Under the pieces are notes generated by a model. That model had not been told where the DNA came from. It ran no database searches and worked only from the letters and a program-made list of their open reading frames with translations. A stretch of DNA of 64,000 bases from an uncultured Lachnospiraceae bacterium. Lineage in GTDB: Bacteria > Bacillota > Clostridia > Lachnospirales > Lachnospiraceae. Shown in pieces: positions 51,634-60,774 of the stretch. The translations under genes were made by a program, and so were the position numbers. The DNA is taken from NCBI GenBank assembly GCA_910579395.1, contig CAJTUC010000001.1, forward strand, positions 1-64,000. Direction: 5' to 3'. Every line of letters starts with the position of its first letter. Position 1 is the stretch's first letter.

Positions 51634-51820
51634 TAGGTGATAAGAAATTGCAACAGAATAAATCATTTCAAGGAGAATGCAGGGCATTCTCCGAATTTTC
51701 GCCGCCGGGCGAAAATTTCTTATAGGTGATAAGAAATTGCAACAGAATAAATCATTTCAAGGAGAATGCAGGGCATTCTCCGAATTTTCGCCGCCGGGCG
51801 AAAATTTCTTATAGGTGATA
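51634..51820. repeat. Perfect 89-bp tandem duplication with two hairpins
   Basis: The 89-bp unit 51634-51722 is repeated exactly at 51723-51811, and its first 9 bases (TAGGTGATA) occur a third time at 51812-51820. Each unit has two hairpins: GGAGAATGC/GCATTCTCC and GAATTTTCGCC/GGCGAAAATTTC. The duplication starts in the VTC gene's last codons (minus strand) and ends shortly before the DUF4956 ribosome site, filling the whole intercistronic gap. It arose by duplication through the 9-base repeat. Confidence 0.95.
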
Positions 51821-52531
51821 TTTTCTGCAAAGATAATATTTGGAAAAAGCAATTCTCTGCATATTTGCCAGAGAAAGTGCGTGGTATATATGATCTGGGA
51901 GATATTCGTCATATTTAACTTCCAATAGCTGCTGGCCGGATGGCAGAATCTGCCGTTGCCCGGTATCTGTCCGGAAAAAATCTTCGATTCTGGAAGAAGA
52001 TGCTATATTGCGGTCAAAAGTAATTCTGACATTGCCGTTTCGATAGACATAGGGAATCCTTTCATAGCTGACGATGACTTTCGGTCCCATTTTATTGCAC
52101 ATTTTCAGAACGAGGAGTTTTTGAGCCAGCGCAGGCAGTTCTTCCATCCTGCCGGAGGCTCTGTCATAGACAAGCCAGTCATATTGTTCTCTTGTCAGAA
52201 GACAGCTTTTTTTGTTGATCTTGTCATTTTCCTTGCGTTTACATTCCAGGCTGATTCGCTCCGGGTCATTGTTATAAATGCGGATGCGGTATTTTTCTCT
52301 AGGCCCGGTTCCTTCTTCGTTTTCCATAAAGCATCGGTTGTTGATGTCGTCGAAATACAGGCTTTTGATCAGGTATCTGCCGTTCGGGCCTGCATGTATA
52401 TCTTTTGACATAATACCCATCAGACGTACTTCCAGCATGGTAAGCTGTGCATCCGTACACAGATACTTGAATTCATGCCGGTATTTTTCGGCTTCGCAGC
52501 TTTCGTTTTTTTCTTTTTTGAAAATTTCCAC
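51809..52531 (-). CDS. Polyphosphate polymerase (VTC) domain protein
   Basis: A 240-residue VTC-type polymerase domain protein. RHEFKYLCTDAQ near the N-terminus, IKSLYFDDINNRCFMENEEG, KYRIRIYNND and ISLECKRKENDKINKKSC carry the basic and acidic tunnel residues, with the C-terminal LLEVKYDEYLPDHI Glu/Lys. Such domains make polyphosphate from ATP. It lies between the CotH kinase gene and DUF4956; the last codons are part of the tandem repeat. Confidence 0.88.
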   Translation of the reverse strand: MEIFKKEKNESCEAEKYRHEFKYLCTDAQLTMLEVRLMGIMSKDIHAGPNGRYLIKSLYFDDINNRCFMENEEGTGPREKYRIRIYNNDPERISLECKRKENDKINKKSCLLTREQYDWLVYDRASGRMEELPALAQKLLVLKMCNKMGPKVIVSYERIPYVYRNGNVRITFDRNIASSSRIEDFFRTDTGQRQILPSGQQLLEVKYDEYLPDHIYHALSLANMQRIAFSKYYLCRKYHL

Positions 52532-52564
52532 TTAAAATTTATGCTCCTTTCCGGTATGTTCACT

Positions 52565-52774
52565 TAGGTAATTGCGAAACGATGTTTTCGAAGACTTCCG
52601 TTGTACAAAATAGACAATCACCGCAGGGCACGCTTTCGCCGCACTGTCGCTCGCAGCGGTGCATAAGACGCCAAAACACGGCGCCTAAACACCGGCGGCG
52701 ACATAGCACCCTGCTTGTGATTTGTCTATTCTGTACAACTGCTTTCCTGAAAGGATGCGTTTCGCAATTACCGA
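52565..52774. mobile_element. MITE-like palindromic element C with 9-bp target duplication
   Basis: Terminal inverted repeats GGTAATTGCGAAACG (52567-52581) and its exact complement (52758-52772), second arms GTTGTACA-AATAGACA...TCAC, and GC-rich inner stems. The element is flanked by ATGTTCACT on both sides (52556-52564 and 52775-52783), as expected for a 9-bp target duplication. No coding potential. It sits immediately after the CotH stop codon and within the CotH-VTC gap. Inner text GGCACGCTTTCGC is shared with element A. Confidence 0.75.
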
Positions 52775-52778
52775 ATGT

Positions 52779-54728
52779 TCACTCCTGCGGGGGTGCCGCA
52801 TCCCATGCAGGATATACCGTGATTTCGCTCGTTATCGGCGTCTGTGTCGTCAGAAAAGCTCCGCTGTCTTCAATCTGCCAGCCGAGAAACTGCATACCAT
52901 CCCGTGATTCCGTCGGAAGGGTTTCGATACATTCTCCGGAAATAACACCGACACATCGGTTCCCGTTTCCGTCAGCATCTTTGAAATGCACCATGCAGAT
53001 TGGAGCGTCCTCCAGCCACACTTCATCCAGAAAGGCTTTTCGCTCCAGAATAAATTGTTTGACGGACTGTGCGTGCAGTTTATAATTATCCGGTGAAAAG
53101 GGAATTTCCAGGTTTTCATCCAGCGTCCGATATACATAACCGAAACGCGCCTGGTCGAGTACTGCGGAAGCCTCTATCTGTGCCAGATACTCGTCCGCTT
53201 TTTCCATCGCCATTACCGTAAGATAGTCGGAAAATTTCTCCCGATATTCCTTTTTGACCATTTCCACAAAATCTTCATGCTGATACAGGTAATAGAACCA
53301 GCTTGTATAGTCCATATGGAGGGTCAGAAAGGCCAGATCTCGTGTGTTCTTATTATAGCCGCTGGCATTGCCGTAGCCTTTGTCATAGTCCCAGACCGGC
53401 CCGCCGTATATTTTCGTGCTGAGAGAGTCCTGCGGCTTATAAAAATAGGAACTGGTACTGCCGCCGCCGTTGTTGCGGGTGATCTCTTCTACCAGATATT
53501 TATCGGCCCAGGATTCCAGATCGATATATTCTGCGTAGTATTTTCCGGTGACCGGGTTATAGCCGTCTTCCGCCTTGATGGCGTCTTCGATTTCCTGCAT
53601 CCTGCCGCTGATATAGGCAATCTCTGCTTCGGAAGCGTGTCCTGGATTTTTCAGCGCAAAATGCTCTCCCGTATCGGTTATGAAACCGCTCGTTACCTCG
53701 CTGAATTTTTCTCCGTAATCGTGTTCGATCAGATAACCGCCCGTAATATCTTCTGGATTTCGAGCAAGTCGGATGCCTTTTCCACTTCCGTCTTCTGTGA
53801 CGAACGTGTCGGCATAGTCCAGGACTTCTCCGTTCAGGGCTCGGTTCTGCATTTCAAGATCCGCGATTTCCAGCCGGTTTTCTCCGATCTCGACTTTTTC
53901 GCATAACTGGTACATTCCGGCATAAACGCCGTTGAAATAAACATCAATATATTCTGATCTGGCGCTCCCGGGCATGCCGGCCTGCAGGGCCATCTCATAA
54001 GTCAGTTTATTGCGGATATAGGCCGGATCATATACATTGCAGAGCAGTATCCAGGTATCGGACATCCCCATGTTCATAAAATCTACCGGAACGCTTAAAT
54101 TCAGCTGGTAGGATTTTTTGTCATAGGTAAAGGTCTGGTTGCCTCTGGCGGAAATGCTTCTGATTTCATCTGTGAAGACGAGTTCACCTTCGTTATCCAG
54201 AAATTCAATGGATGCCTTTTCCTTATAGGTTTTGTCGGCATCGAGCCGTTCCATGCTTCCGGTCCTCGTGTTGACATACATGACTGGGAGACCGTCAGAT
54301 TTTAAAAACGTAACGTCTCTTGCTCCGATTTCCGTTCCGGAAGCGTTATAGAAGTGCATCCGGTAGAGAACCCCGGTTTCAAAGCCGCAGGTCGCATATT
54401 CTCCGCTCCTTACCGTTATGGTTTCCGGTCCACCGGTGAAGTCCACCCGCTCAGCGAGCGTTTCTACGCCGATCTGTGCCATATCTGCATAAGAGGGGAG
54501 GAAGACATAACTTATACTTTCCTGATTGTCAGGATTATCATTGTAACATTTTATCTGCCGATTCCCTGTATATGTGAATGTGACACTGGTGTCAATTATG
54601 TTCTTCCTGAGCAGATTATAGATTTTCATATCCTTAAACAGCTTCGGAAGAAAAAGCAGGGGGAGAACTGCTGCCAGGATAACGAACAGCCATCTTATTT
54701 TTTTCAGTTTCCTGTTATCTATTATCAT
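52779..54728 (-). CDS. CotH kinase family protein
   Basis: A 649-residue protein: one N-terminal span (residues 12-30), a beta-rich domain (about 50-170), a CotH kinase domain (about 180-560) with SARGNQTFTYDKKSYQL, AYIRNKLTYEMA, EYIDVYFNGVYAGMYQLCEKVE, NNGGGSTSSYFYK and GPVWDYDKGYGN, and a C-terminal InlB-B-repeat-like domain (about 575-645). CotH kinases phosphorylate surface or spore proteins. The kinase is presumably outside the membrane. First gene of the CotH-VTC-DUF4956 unit with promoter at 54804-54832. Confidence 0.9.
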   Translation of the reverse strand: MIIDNRKLKKIRWLFVILAAVLPLLFLPKLFKDMKIYNLLRKNIIDTSVTFTYTGNRQIKCYNDNPDNQESISYVFLPSYADMAQIGVETLAERVDFTGGPETITVRSGEYATCGFETGVLYRMHFYNASGTEIGARDVTFLKSDGLPVMYVNTRTGSMERLDADKTYKEKASIEFLDNEGELVFTDEIRSISARGNQTFTYDKKSYQLNLSVPVDFMNMGMSDTWILLCNVYDPAYIRNKLTYEMALQAGMPGSARSEYIDVYFNGVYAGMYQLCEKVEIGENRLEIADLEMQNRALNGEVLDYADTFVTEDGSGKGIRLARNPEDITGGYLIEHDYGEKFSEVTSGFITDTGEHFALKNPGHASEAEIAYISGRMQEIEDAIKAEDGYNPVTGKYYAEYIDLESWADKYLVEEITRNNGGGSTSSYFYKPQDSLSTKIYGGPVWDYDKGYGNASGYNKNTRDLAFLTLHMDYTSWFYYLYQHEDFVEMVKKEYREKFSDYLTVMAMEKADEYLAQIEASAVLDQARFGYVYRTLDENLEIPFSPDNYKLHAQSVKQFILERKAFLDEVWLEDAPICMVHFKDADGNGNRCVGVISGECIETLPTESRDGMQFLGWQIEDSGAFLTTQTPITSEITVYPAWDAAPPQE

Positions 54729-54803
54729 ATTCGCAGGCCCGCTCCATTCATTGTCTTTACAAATTTACTGTCCGGCAGCGGCGCCAATAGACAGCCTATT
54801 AGA

Positions 54804-54832
54804 AGTATAGCCGCATTTTGCATATTTTTCAA
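54804..54832 (-). promoter_or_regulatory. Predicted sigma-A promoter of CotH-VTC-DUF4956 unit
   Basis: Minus strand: TTGAAA, 17-base spacer, TATACT, 75 bases before the CotH start. Confidence 0.6.
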
Positions 54833-54983
54833 CAGATTCTTGTCGGCAGCGACAGGGCGCAGGCCGAACGCAGAATGAACCGCCGCTTCGGGTAGACATC
54901 TTTTTAAATTTGCGGTAAACTAAAATATCAGGGAGAATTTGGGAAAGAATGAGAATAAGAAAGATAGGAAAGGCAGGATTTTC

Positions 54984-56081
54984 ATGACGCAAATGATCAG
55001 TTTGATATTCTGGCTTATAGCGGTTCCGTTTTGTATCGGTCAGGTGCCGGCTTATTTTATGCCGGACAGCCGGGACACATCGGGAACGGGAAGAAATCCG
55101 GGTGTGACGCTGCTTGCGGGTTACATGCTGATGTGGTCGGTATTTGAAGTGATCACTATTCCAGCAGTGGTCTTGATCCGGTATAATAATTTTCAGTTTG
55201 TTTTAAGATGGTTCATGGTGGCTGCTATTTTGCTCTCGATTGCAGGGATTCTGCTCTTGTATCTGCGGGTGAAGCGGAAGCGGGAAGAAGTCAGGCCAAT
55301 CCTGCTTTCGGACCCTGTATCGCATAAAAAGAGCCTGGAATACAAAATAGAGTGGGCGGTCTTTTTGGCGCTCGCAGGCTTCCAACTGTATATGGCGGTG
55401 ACAAGAGCGTCTTTTGACGGTGATGATGCCTATTATGTGGTGCAGTCTCTGATGGCGCAGCAAAACGGCGGGATGTATAAAAATCTTCCCTATACCGGAA
55501 GATCTTCACCGCTCGATGTCAGACACGCGCTGGCAGTCTTTCCGATGTGGATTGCATTCGTATCGGTAAAGGCGGATATTCACGCGACGATCGTATCGCA
55601 TGTTGTGATGCCGCTTGTTCTGATACCGCTCAGCTATCTCGTTTACTATGAAATTGCCAAGGCGCTTTTTCCGGAGAAAAAAGAGAAAGTTCCGGTCTTT
55701 ATGATCATGATGGGAATGTTCCAAATGTTCGGCAGTGTATCGATTTATACGAATGAGACCTTTTTCCTGATGAGGACATGGCAGGGGAAGGCCGTCGTGG
55801 GCAATTTTGTCATACCGATGCTTTTTCTGATTCTGCTCTGGCTCTATAACGGTGAAAAAGAAAAGTACAGGCAGAACGCGGGGGTGTGGATGATGCTTGT
55901 CTGCCTGAATATGACGGCTGGTGTATGCAGTTCCATTGCGGTCTTTCTGCTTGCAATTCTGCTGGGGATTATGGCCTTGTGTCTGATGTTTGTGGAGCAG
56001 GATATCAAAATACCGGTGAAGCTGGGGCTTACCTGTATTCCGAATGTGGTTTATGTTCTGTTGTATCTTATGCTGAAATGA
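54984..56081 (+). CDS. DUF6077-like membrane protein, N-terminal part
   Basis: A 365-residue multi-spanning protein. FDGDDAYYVVQSLMAQ follows the third or fourth span and SPLDVRHALAVFPMWIAFVS comes next, a D-D-x-Y pattern seen in DUF6077/GT-C-like proteins. It ends at consecutive stops TGA TAG after a span. The next gene begins 18 bases later in the same frame and looks like the missing C-terminal half, so this may be one gene broken in two. AGGAAAGG lies before the ATG at 54984. Confidence 0.7.
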   Translation: MTQMISLIFWLIAVPFCIGQVPAYFMPDSRDTSGTGRNPGVTLLAGYMLMWSVFEVITIPAVVLIRYNNFQFVLRWFMVAAILLSIAGILLLYLRVKRKREEVRPILLSDPVSHKKSLEYKIEWAVFLALAGFQLYMAVTRASFDGDDAYYVVQSLMAQQNGGMYKNLPYTGRSSPLDVRHALAVFPMWIAFVSVKADIHATIVSHVVMPLVLIPLSYLVYYEIAKALFPEKKEKVPVFMIMMGMFQMFGSVSIYTNETFFLMRTWQGKAVVGNFVIPMLFLILLWLYNGEKEKYRQNAGVWMMLVCLNMTAGVCSSIAVFLLAILLGIMALCLMFVEQDIKIPVKLGLTCIPNVVYVLLYLMLK

Positions 56082-56099
56082 TAGGAGCGGCGCAAAGCT

Positions 56100-56897
56100 A
56101 TGTGGGGTATCTTTTTGGAAAGCGTAGTCATTTTCCAGAACTACGTCGGATTTCATCAAAATAAATATTTGTTCGGTATTTATCTTTTCTTCCTGCTGTA
56201 TTTACTGCTGACGGAGAAGAACAAAAGCATTCGTGCAGTTTTTGTCTATACGCCGATAATTCTGCTGTTTTGTTTTTTCTGCCCGCTTTTTCGCAAAGTA
56301 TTTGTGAGACTGTTGAATGATGCGGAGACATATTACCGTCTGCTCTGGCTGCTGCAGATGAGTCTGGTCAGCGCTTACGGAGCGATGAAGCTGTGCGGAA
56401 AATACCGGAAAGCAGGGCTTGTTGTAATGTGTGCTGCAATCGTGGCGTGCGGCAGTCTGGTCTATCGGAGCGAGCATATATCCAAAGCACAGAACTGGTA
56501 TCATCTTCCGGCGGAAGCGGTAGAGGTCGCCCAATTGATAGACCCGGCGGAAGGCCGTGTCATGGCGCTCGTCCCGGCCGATCTGGTCTATTATATCAGG
56601 CAGTATTCGACGAAGATCAATATGCCCTATGGCCGGGAAATGCTGATTGCCAGATGGGATTATTATAATGATATGTATGAGGCGATGGAAGAGGCGGAAG
56701 TCATTCAAACGGATTCTTTCGTGGAACTGACGCGGGAGTACGGCTGCAATTATGTTGTCTTGAAAAAGGACAGAGAATTGCAAGCACCGCTTACGGATTA
56801 TGGATTTGAACTGTACGCACAGACGGACACTTATCTGATCTATATTGACAGAAACATGAAAACGAACATGGGCATGAATACGGTCATCGAAGATTGA
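56100..56897 (+). CDS. DUF6077-like membrane protein, C-terminal part
   Basis: A 265-residue protein: five hydrophobic segments (residues 10-130) and a soluble domain (about 140-255) with an ALVPADLVYYIRQYSTKINMPYGREML segment resembling the exported tail of GT-C-like surface proteins. It is in the same frame as the upstream gene, separated by tandem stops and five codons. AGGAGCGG provides a possible ribosome site, so it could be translated independently. Confidence 0.65.
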   Translation: MWGIFLESVVIFQNYVGFHQNKYLFGIYLFFLLYLLLTEKNKSIRAVFVYTPIILLFCFFCPLFRKVFVRLLNDAETYYRLLWLLQMSLVSAYGAMKLCGKYRKAGLVVMCAAIVACGSLVYRSEHISKAQNWYHLPAEAVEVAQLIDPAEGRVMALVPADLVYYIRQYSTKINMPYGREMLIARWDYYNDMYEAMEEAEVIQTDSFVELTREYGCNYVVLKKDRELQAPLTDYGFELYAQTDTYLIYIDRNMKTNMGMNTVIED

Positions 56898-56922
56898 ACG
56901 ACGGGAGGGGTCAGGACATTCC

Positions 56923-58443
56923 ATGCTGTTTAATTCCTATATTTTTATCTTTTTATTTTTCCCCATATGTCTGCTCGGATACTACGGCCTTCTCCATTTA
57001 CAGAAAAAGGAGGCGGCGCAGTTTTTCCTGCTTGCCATGTCCTTTTGGTTCTATGGTTATTTTCAGGTGAATTATCTTCTGATCATGTTGTTCAGCATTG
57101 CCGTTAATTACTGCTTTCACAGGCTTTTATCGAAGGCGCCTTCCGGGAAACTGCTGTTTTTTGCCATAACGGTGAATCTGGGCATCCTTTTTTATTTTAA
57201 ATATTATGATTTTTTTGTGTCAAATATCAATGCGGTATTCGGCTCTTCTTTTTTACTGCGTCACGTATTGCTGCCACTCGGCATCAGTTTTTTCACTTTT
57301 CAGCAGATTGGCTTTCTCGTGGATACATACAGGGGAGAGGTAAAAGATTGTGGGCTGCTGCCGTATGCACTGTTTGTCGCGTTCTTTCCGCAGCTGATCG
57401 CAGGCCCTATTGTGACGCAGGGCGAGATGCTTCCACAGTTTGCAGGAATGACGGAGCAGAAATTCGACTGGGAAAAATTTTCCGGAGGCTATGTGCTGTT
57501 CGTGCTGGGGTTGTTCAAAAAGGTGATTCTGGCGGATACGCTCGGCGCAGGCGTGGATTATGGTTATGCGAACATGGCGCTTCTCGGACAGGCGGATGCA
57601 CTTGTGGTCATCTTCGCTTATTCGCTCCAACTCTATTTTGATTTCAGCGGTTACTGCGATATGGCACGGGGAATCGGGCGGATGCTCGGTATTGAAATCG
57701 CCGTTAACTTCAATTCTCCTTATCAGGCTGTCAATATCGTGGATTTCTGGAAGCGGTGGCATATTACGCTGAACCGTTTCTTTACCTCTTATGTTTATAT
57801 ACCACTCGGCGGGAACCGTAGGGGCAGAGGACGGATGTATCTGAATTTTCTGGTCGTCTTTTTCCTGAGCGGTGTATGGCATGGCGCTGGATGGAATTTC
57901 ATTGTGTGGGGTATGCTGCATGGCGCGCTGTATGTGCTCACGAGATGGTATCAGGAGAAAAAGAAGCTTTATGGAAAGAAAGTTTTTTCAAAAAAGCAGT
58001 CGCCGGAACGGCGGGGAACGGCATTTTCCATGTGGGAATGGATTGTGACACTTGTGTCAAGAATAATCCTGTTCCTATATGTGAGCATCGCATGGGTCTA
58101 TTTTCGGGCGGCGGACGTGGCGCAGGCGAACCGGCTTCTGCTCCTTGCATTAAAAGGAAAGGCACAGACGATTTCCTTCGATCTGGCGGAGTGCTTTCAG
58201 CTGGACGAGCTGTGGTATGTGCTGAAAGTGCTTCGGCTGGATAATTTTTCTTATAGCAGATATGTGCTGATGTTCTTTATGCTGGCGGTTGGTCTGGGGT
58301 TTGCGATGTTTGGCCGGAACGCGGCGCAGATTGCGGACAGGATAAAAGGGAAAACGTATCAGGCCGTGTTGTTCGGGGCGGTCTTTGTATGGTGCATTCT
58401 GTCCTTTTCACAGGTCAGCACGTTCCTGTATTTCAATTTCTGA
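56923..58443 (+). CDS. MBOAT family O-acyltransferase 3
   Basis: A 506-residue multi-spanning protein. AFFPQLIAGPIVTQGEMLPQF, LYFDFSGYCDMARGIGRMLG, NIVDFWKRWHITLNRFFTSYVYIPLGGN and the catalytic His in FLSGVWHGAGWNFIVWGMLHGALY are present. It is followed 18 bases later by its DltD/SGNH-like partner, so this is a complete acyl-transfer pair. Closest in sequence pattern to AlgI-type enzymes. Confidence 0.94.
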   Translation: MLFNSYIFIFLFFPICLLGYYGLLHLQKKEAAQFFLLAMSFWFYGYFQVNYLLIMLFSIAVNYCFHRLLSKAPSGKLLFFAITVNLGILFYFKYYDFFVSNINAVFGSSFLLRHVLLPLGISFFTFQQIGFLVDTYRGEVKDCGLLPYALFVAFFPQLIAGPIVTQGEMLPQFAGMTEQKFDWEKFSGGYVLFVLGLFKKVILADTLGAGVDYGYANMALLGQADALVVIFAYSLQLYFDFSGYCDMARGIGRMLGIEIAVNFNSPYQAVNIVDFWKRWHITLNRFFTSYVYIPLGGNRRGRGRMYLNFLVVFFLSGVWHGAGWNFIVWGMLHGALYVLTRWYQEKKKLYGKKVFSKKQSPERRGTAFSMWEWIVTLVSRIILFLYVSIAWVYFRAADVAQANRLLLLALKGKAQTISFDLAECFQLDELWYVLKVLRLDNFSYSRYVLMFFMLAVGLGFAMFGRNAAQIADRIKGKTYQAVLFGAVFVWCILSFSQVSTFLYFNF

Positions 58444-58461
58444 TAGGAGAGGGGGAGGCTT

Positions 58462-59547
58462 ATGGAGGAAAAGAAAGACCTGGGCAGTCAGGGGAGTCCT
58501 TTTAAAAAATTTATGTGCGTCACAGCAGCGGCCGTTTGCCTGTTTCTTCTCGGCATTATGGCGCTGGTCGTTTATGTGGATCCTTTTTTCCATTACCATG
58601 CACCGCTTGAAAATTTTCCATATCTCGTGGACAATCAGCTGAGCCAGAATCCGGGCATGGCAAAGAATATGCAGTATGACAGTGTTATATTAGGCTCTTC
58701 TATGACGGTGAATTTCAATACGAACTGGTTTGAGGAACAGCTTGGGCTTCACACGATCAAACTGAATTACAGCGGCGCTTATCCGAAGGATCAGTCCAAT
58801 ATCATGAAGCTCATTTTTGAAAGCGGTAATCAGGTGGAAGCGGTATTTCTCGGTATTGATGTAATGACCTACACAGGGGGCGTGGAAGAGACGAAGTATC
58901 CGATTCCGGAATATCTTTATGACAATAATGTCATAAATGATATTCAATATATTTTCAACAAAGACGTGGTGTTGAATTATATTTTCCGGCAGGTCGCGGA
59001 CCCGGATAAGACAGACCTTGCAACGGTCTACCAAAGCTGGTGGACGGATGAGTATTACAATAAGCAGTGGGTGATGCACAACTATGAACAGCCGGAAAGA
59101 GTAGCGGTAGAAACGCCGGCGGATGCGTATCTGGAAAGCGTGGAGCAAAATCTTGCGGCAAATATTTGTCCTTATATAGAGCAGAATCCCGATACGGTTT
59201 TCTATCTTTTTTTTCCGCCGTACAGCATTTTGTACTGGAATGATGTCATCTGTGAAAACCATCTTGAAGCAACGATGGCGGAATATCAGTATATTGCGGA
59301 CAGGATGCTCGCTTATGAGAACGTGCGGCTCTTCTTTTTTCCGAATCAGGAATGGATTGTGACGGATTTGAATAACTATGCGGATTACAGCCATTATCAT
59401 CGGGATATCAATTATTATATGACAGAGTGCTTTGCGGACGGGAACTGTGAGATAATGTCCGAAGAAGAAATGAAGCAGGCGCTTGATGAAATGCGCCTGC
59501 TCATTGAAAAATTCGATTTTGAGGAATTGTTTTCCGTGGACTATTAA
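58462..59547 (+). CDS. DltD/SGNH-like partner of MBOAT 3
   Basis: A 361-residue membrane-anchored protein (span at about 17-38). Extracytoplasmic SGNH-like features: VILGSSMTVNFNTNWF (block I Ser) and DYSHYHRDINYYM (D-x-x-H) near the C-terminus. The family (DltD/AlgJ-like, about 350-400 residues) completes acyl transfer to glycans. GGAG-rich leader before the ATG; 18-base gap from the MBOAT gene. Confidence 0.82.
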   Translation: MEEKKDLGSQGSPFKKFMCVTAAAVCLFLLGIMALVVYVDPFFHYHAPLENFPYLVDNQLSQNPGMAKNMQYDSVILGSSMTVNFNTNWFEEQLGLHTIKLNYSGAYPKDQSNIMKLIFESGNQVEAVFLGIDVMTYTGGVEETKYPIPEYLYDNNVINDIQYIFNKDVVLNYIFRQVADPDKTDLATVYQSWWTDEYYNKQWVMHNYEQPERVAVETPADAYLESVEQNLAANICPYIEQNPDTVFYLFFPPYSILYWNDVICENHLEATMAEYQYIADRMLAYENVRLFFFPNQEWIVTDLNNYADYSHYHRDINYYMTECFADGNCEIMSEEEMKQALDEMRLLIEKFDFEELFSVDY

Positions 59548-59566
59548 AATGTCTGCTCTGGCCTGA

Positions 59567-60658
59567 TTATTCTGCTGCAGTGTTCTGTGGCAGGATGCAG
59601 TTTACGAAACGTTCTGCAAGCCGTTCCAGACCCGCTTCGTTGAAGTGGATGTAATCTGTCATATATTCCAGATAGTTGTCCTCGTTAACGGAACCGTAAA
59701 AATTATCAATCCACGAAACGCCGCAGTCGCTCGTGACATCCAGCTCCTTCTGCAGATAGTGGCTCAACGTGCCGTTTCCCAAATCGGTACGGTCGCCGTT
59801 CTGGAAATTCCCCTCCTCGTTGATACTGTGACAGAAGGTATGGGACATCACCACAATTCTGATGAAAGGATAGGTCTCCTGGAACTGCTCGATGGCGGTG
59901 CGCAGAGCGCCGGTGTAGGCAACGATGGAATATGGGTCATTCGGGTCGTCGCTCGGTCTTTTCTCGATATAATCGATGCCGTCATACATGATGCAGATAA
60001 TGTCAACACTGTTCATATCGAGTTCCTGCAGCATTTCTACTGTCGGAACAAAAGCAGGGTCGTAGCTGTAGTATGCTGCGGCCAGAATTCTCTCGAAGTT
60101 TCTTGTGCAGATTCCTTCCGCCAGATAAGACAGGCTGAGGGCATCCATCCAGTAACCGTCGTTATAAGCTGCGTAAGCGGCGCTTACGGTAGAGCCTGTA
60201 AAAGAACCGTTATATACAGTCGCGCCGGACTTTTCCGCAATCTGATTGGCAAGCCCGTAATCTTCATCCCTGCCCAGTGAAAAAGGGTCGTTTCCGAGAC
60301 AGAGAATCGTTGTCACGCCGTCGTCTTCATGCCCTTCCAACTTGTCCGGCGCCAGCGGGATAATGCTGTCCAGAACTTCGATATCGAAATCCGACTCCTG
60401 AAAATCCGGGTCATCTTCAAGCGGAACGCCTTTATCCCATTTGTAGAGTTTGAAGGCAATGGTGCCAATGATGATGACGATCAACGATAGAAATATAATG
60501 TGCAGGTTGAGCGGAATATGCTTTTTTTTAGCGGGCATTTCCGAGGGGTTCTTTATTGCTTTGACAGTTTCGCCGGATGATGTCTGTTGTTCTTCAACAG
60601 GGGTGTCCTGTTCGTTCATATCCAGAATCTCTATATCCTTTTCCGTATCTTGATTCAT
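59567..60658 (-). CDS. Membrane-anchored SGNH-like protein with altered nucleophile
   Basis: A 363-residue protein: acidic cytoplasmic tail (1-40), span (about 47-68), then an SGNH-like domain. Block I reads ILCLGNDPFSLGR where GDSx would be expected, so the Ser nucleophile is shifted or absent. Block II-like YNGSFTGSTVS and C-terminal DYIHFNEAGLERLAERF (D-x-x-H) remain. It may be a pseudo-esterase or use another Ser. Convergent with the DltD-like gene, 19-base gap. Confidence 0.72.
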   Translation of the reverse strand: MNQDTEKDIEILDMNEQDTPVEEQQTSSGETVKAIKNPSEMPAKKKHIPLNLHIIFLSLIVIIIGTIAFKLYKWDKGVPLEDDPDFQESDFDIEVLDSIIPLAPDKLEGHEDDGVTTILCLGNDPFSLGRDEDYGLANQIAEKSGATVYNGSFTGSTVSAAYAAYNDGYWMDALSLSYLAEGICTRNFERILAAAYYSYDPAFVPTVEMLQELDMNSVDIICIMYDGIDYIEKRPSDDPNDPYSIVAYTGALRTAIEQFQETYPFIRIVVMSHTFCHSINEEGNFQNGDRTDLGNGTLSHYLQKELDVTSDCGVSWIDNFYGSVNEDNYLEYMTDYIHFNEAGLERLAERFVNCILPQNTAAE

Positions 60659-60774
60659 AATGCTCCTCCATTGAATGTTACAGCCATTATATTTGATTAG
60701 TATCTGCTGCTGGATTTATTTTACTATGAACGGAAATAAAAATCCATGTATTCACAAAATTTTAAGAAATTCAC

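Noticed and set aside
51634..51820. CRISPR array
   Set aside because: The two 89-bp copies are perfect tandem duplicates with no variable spacers, and no cas genes are present in the window.
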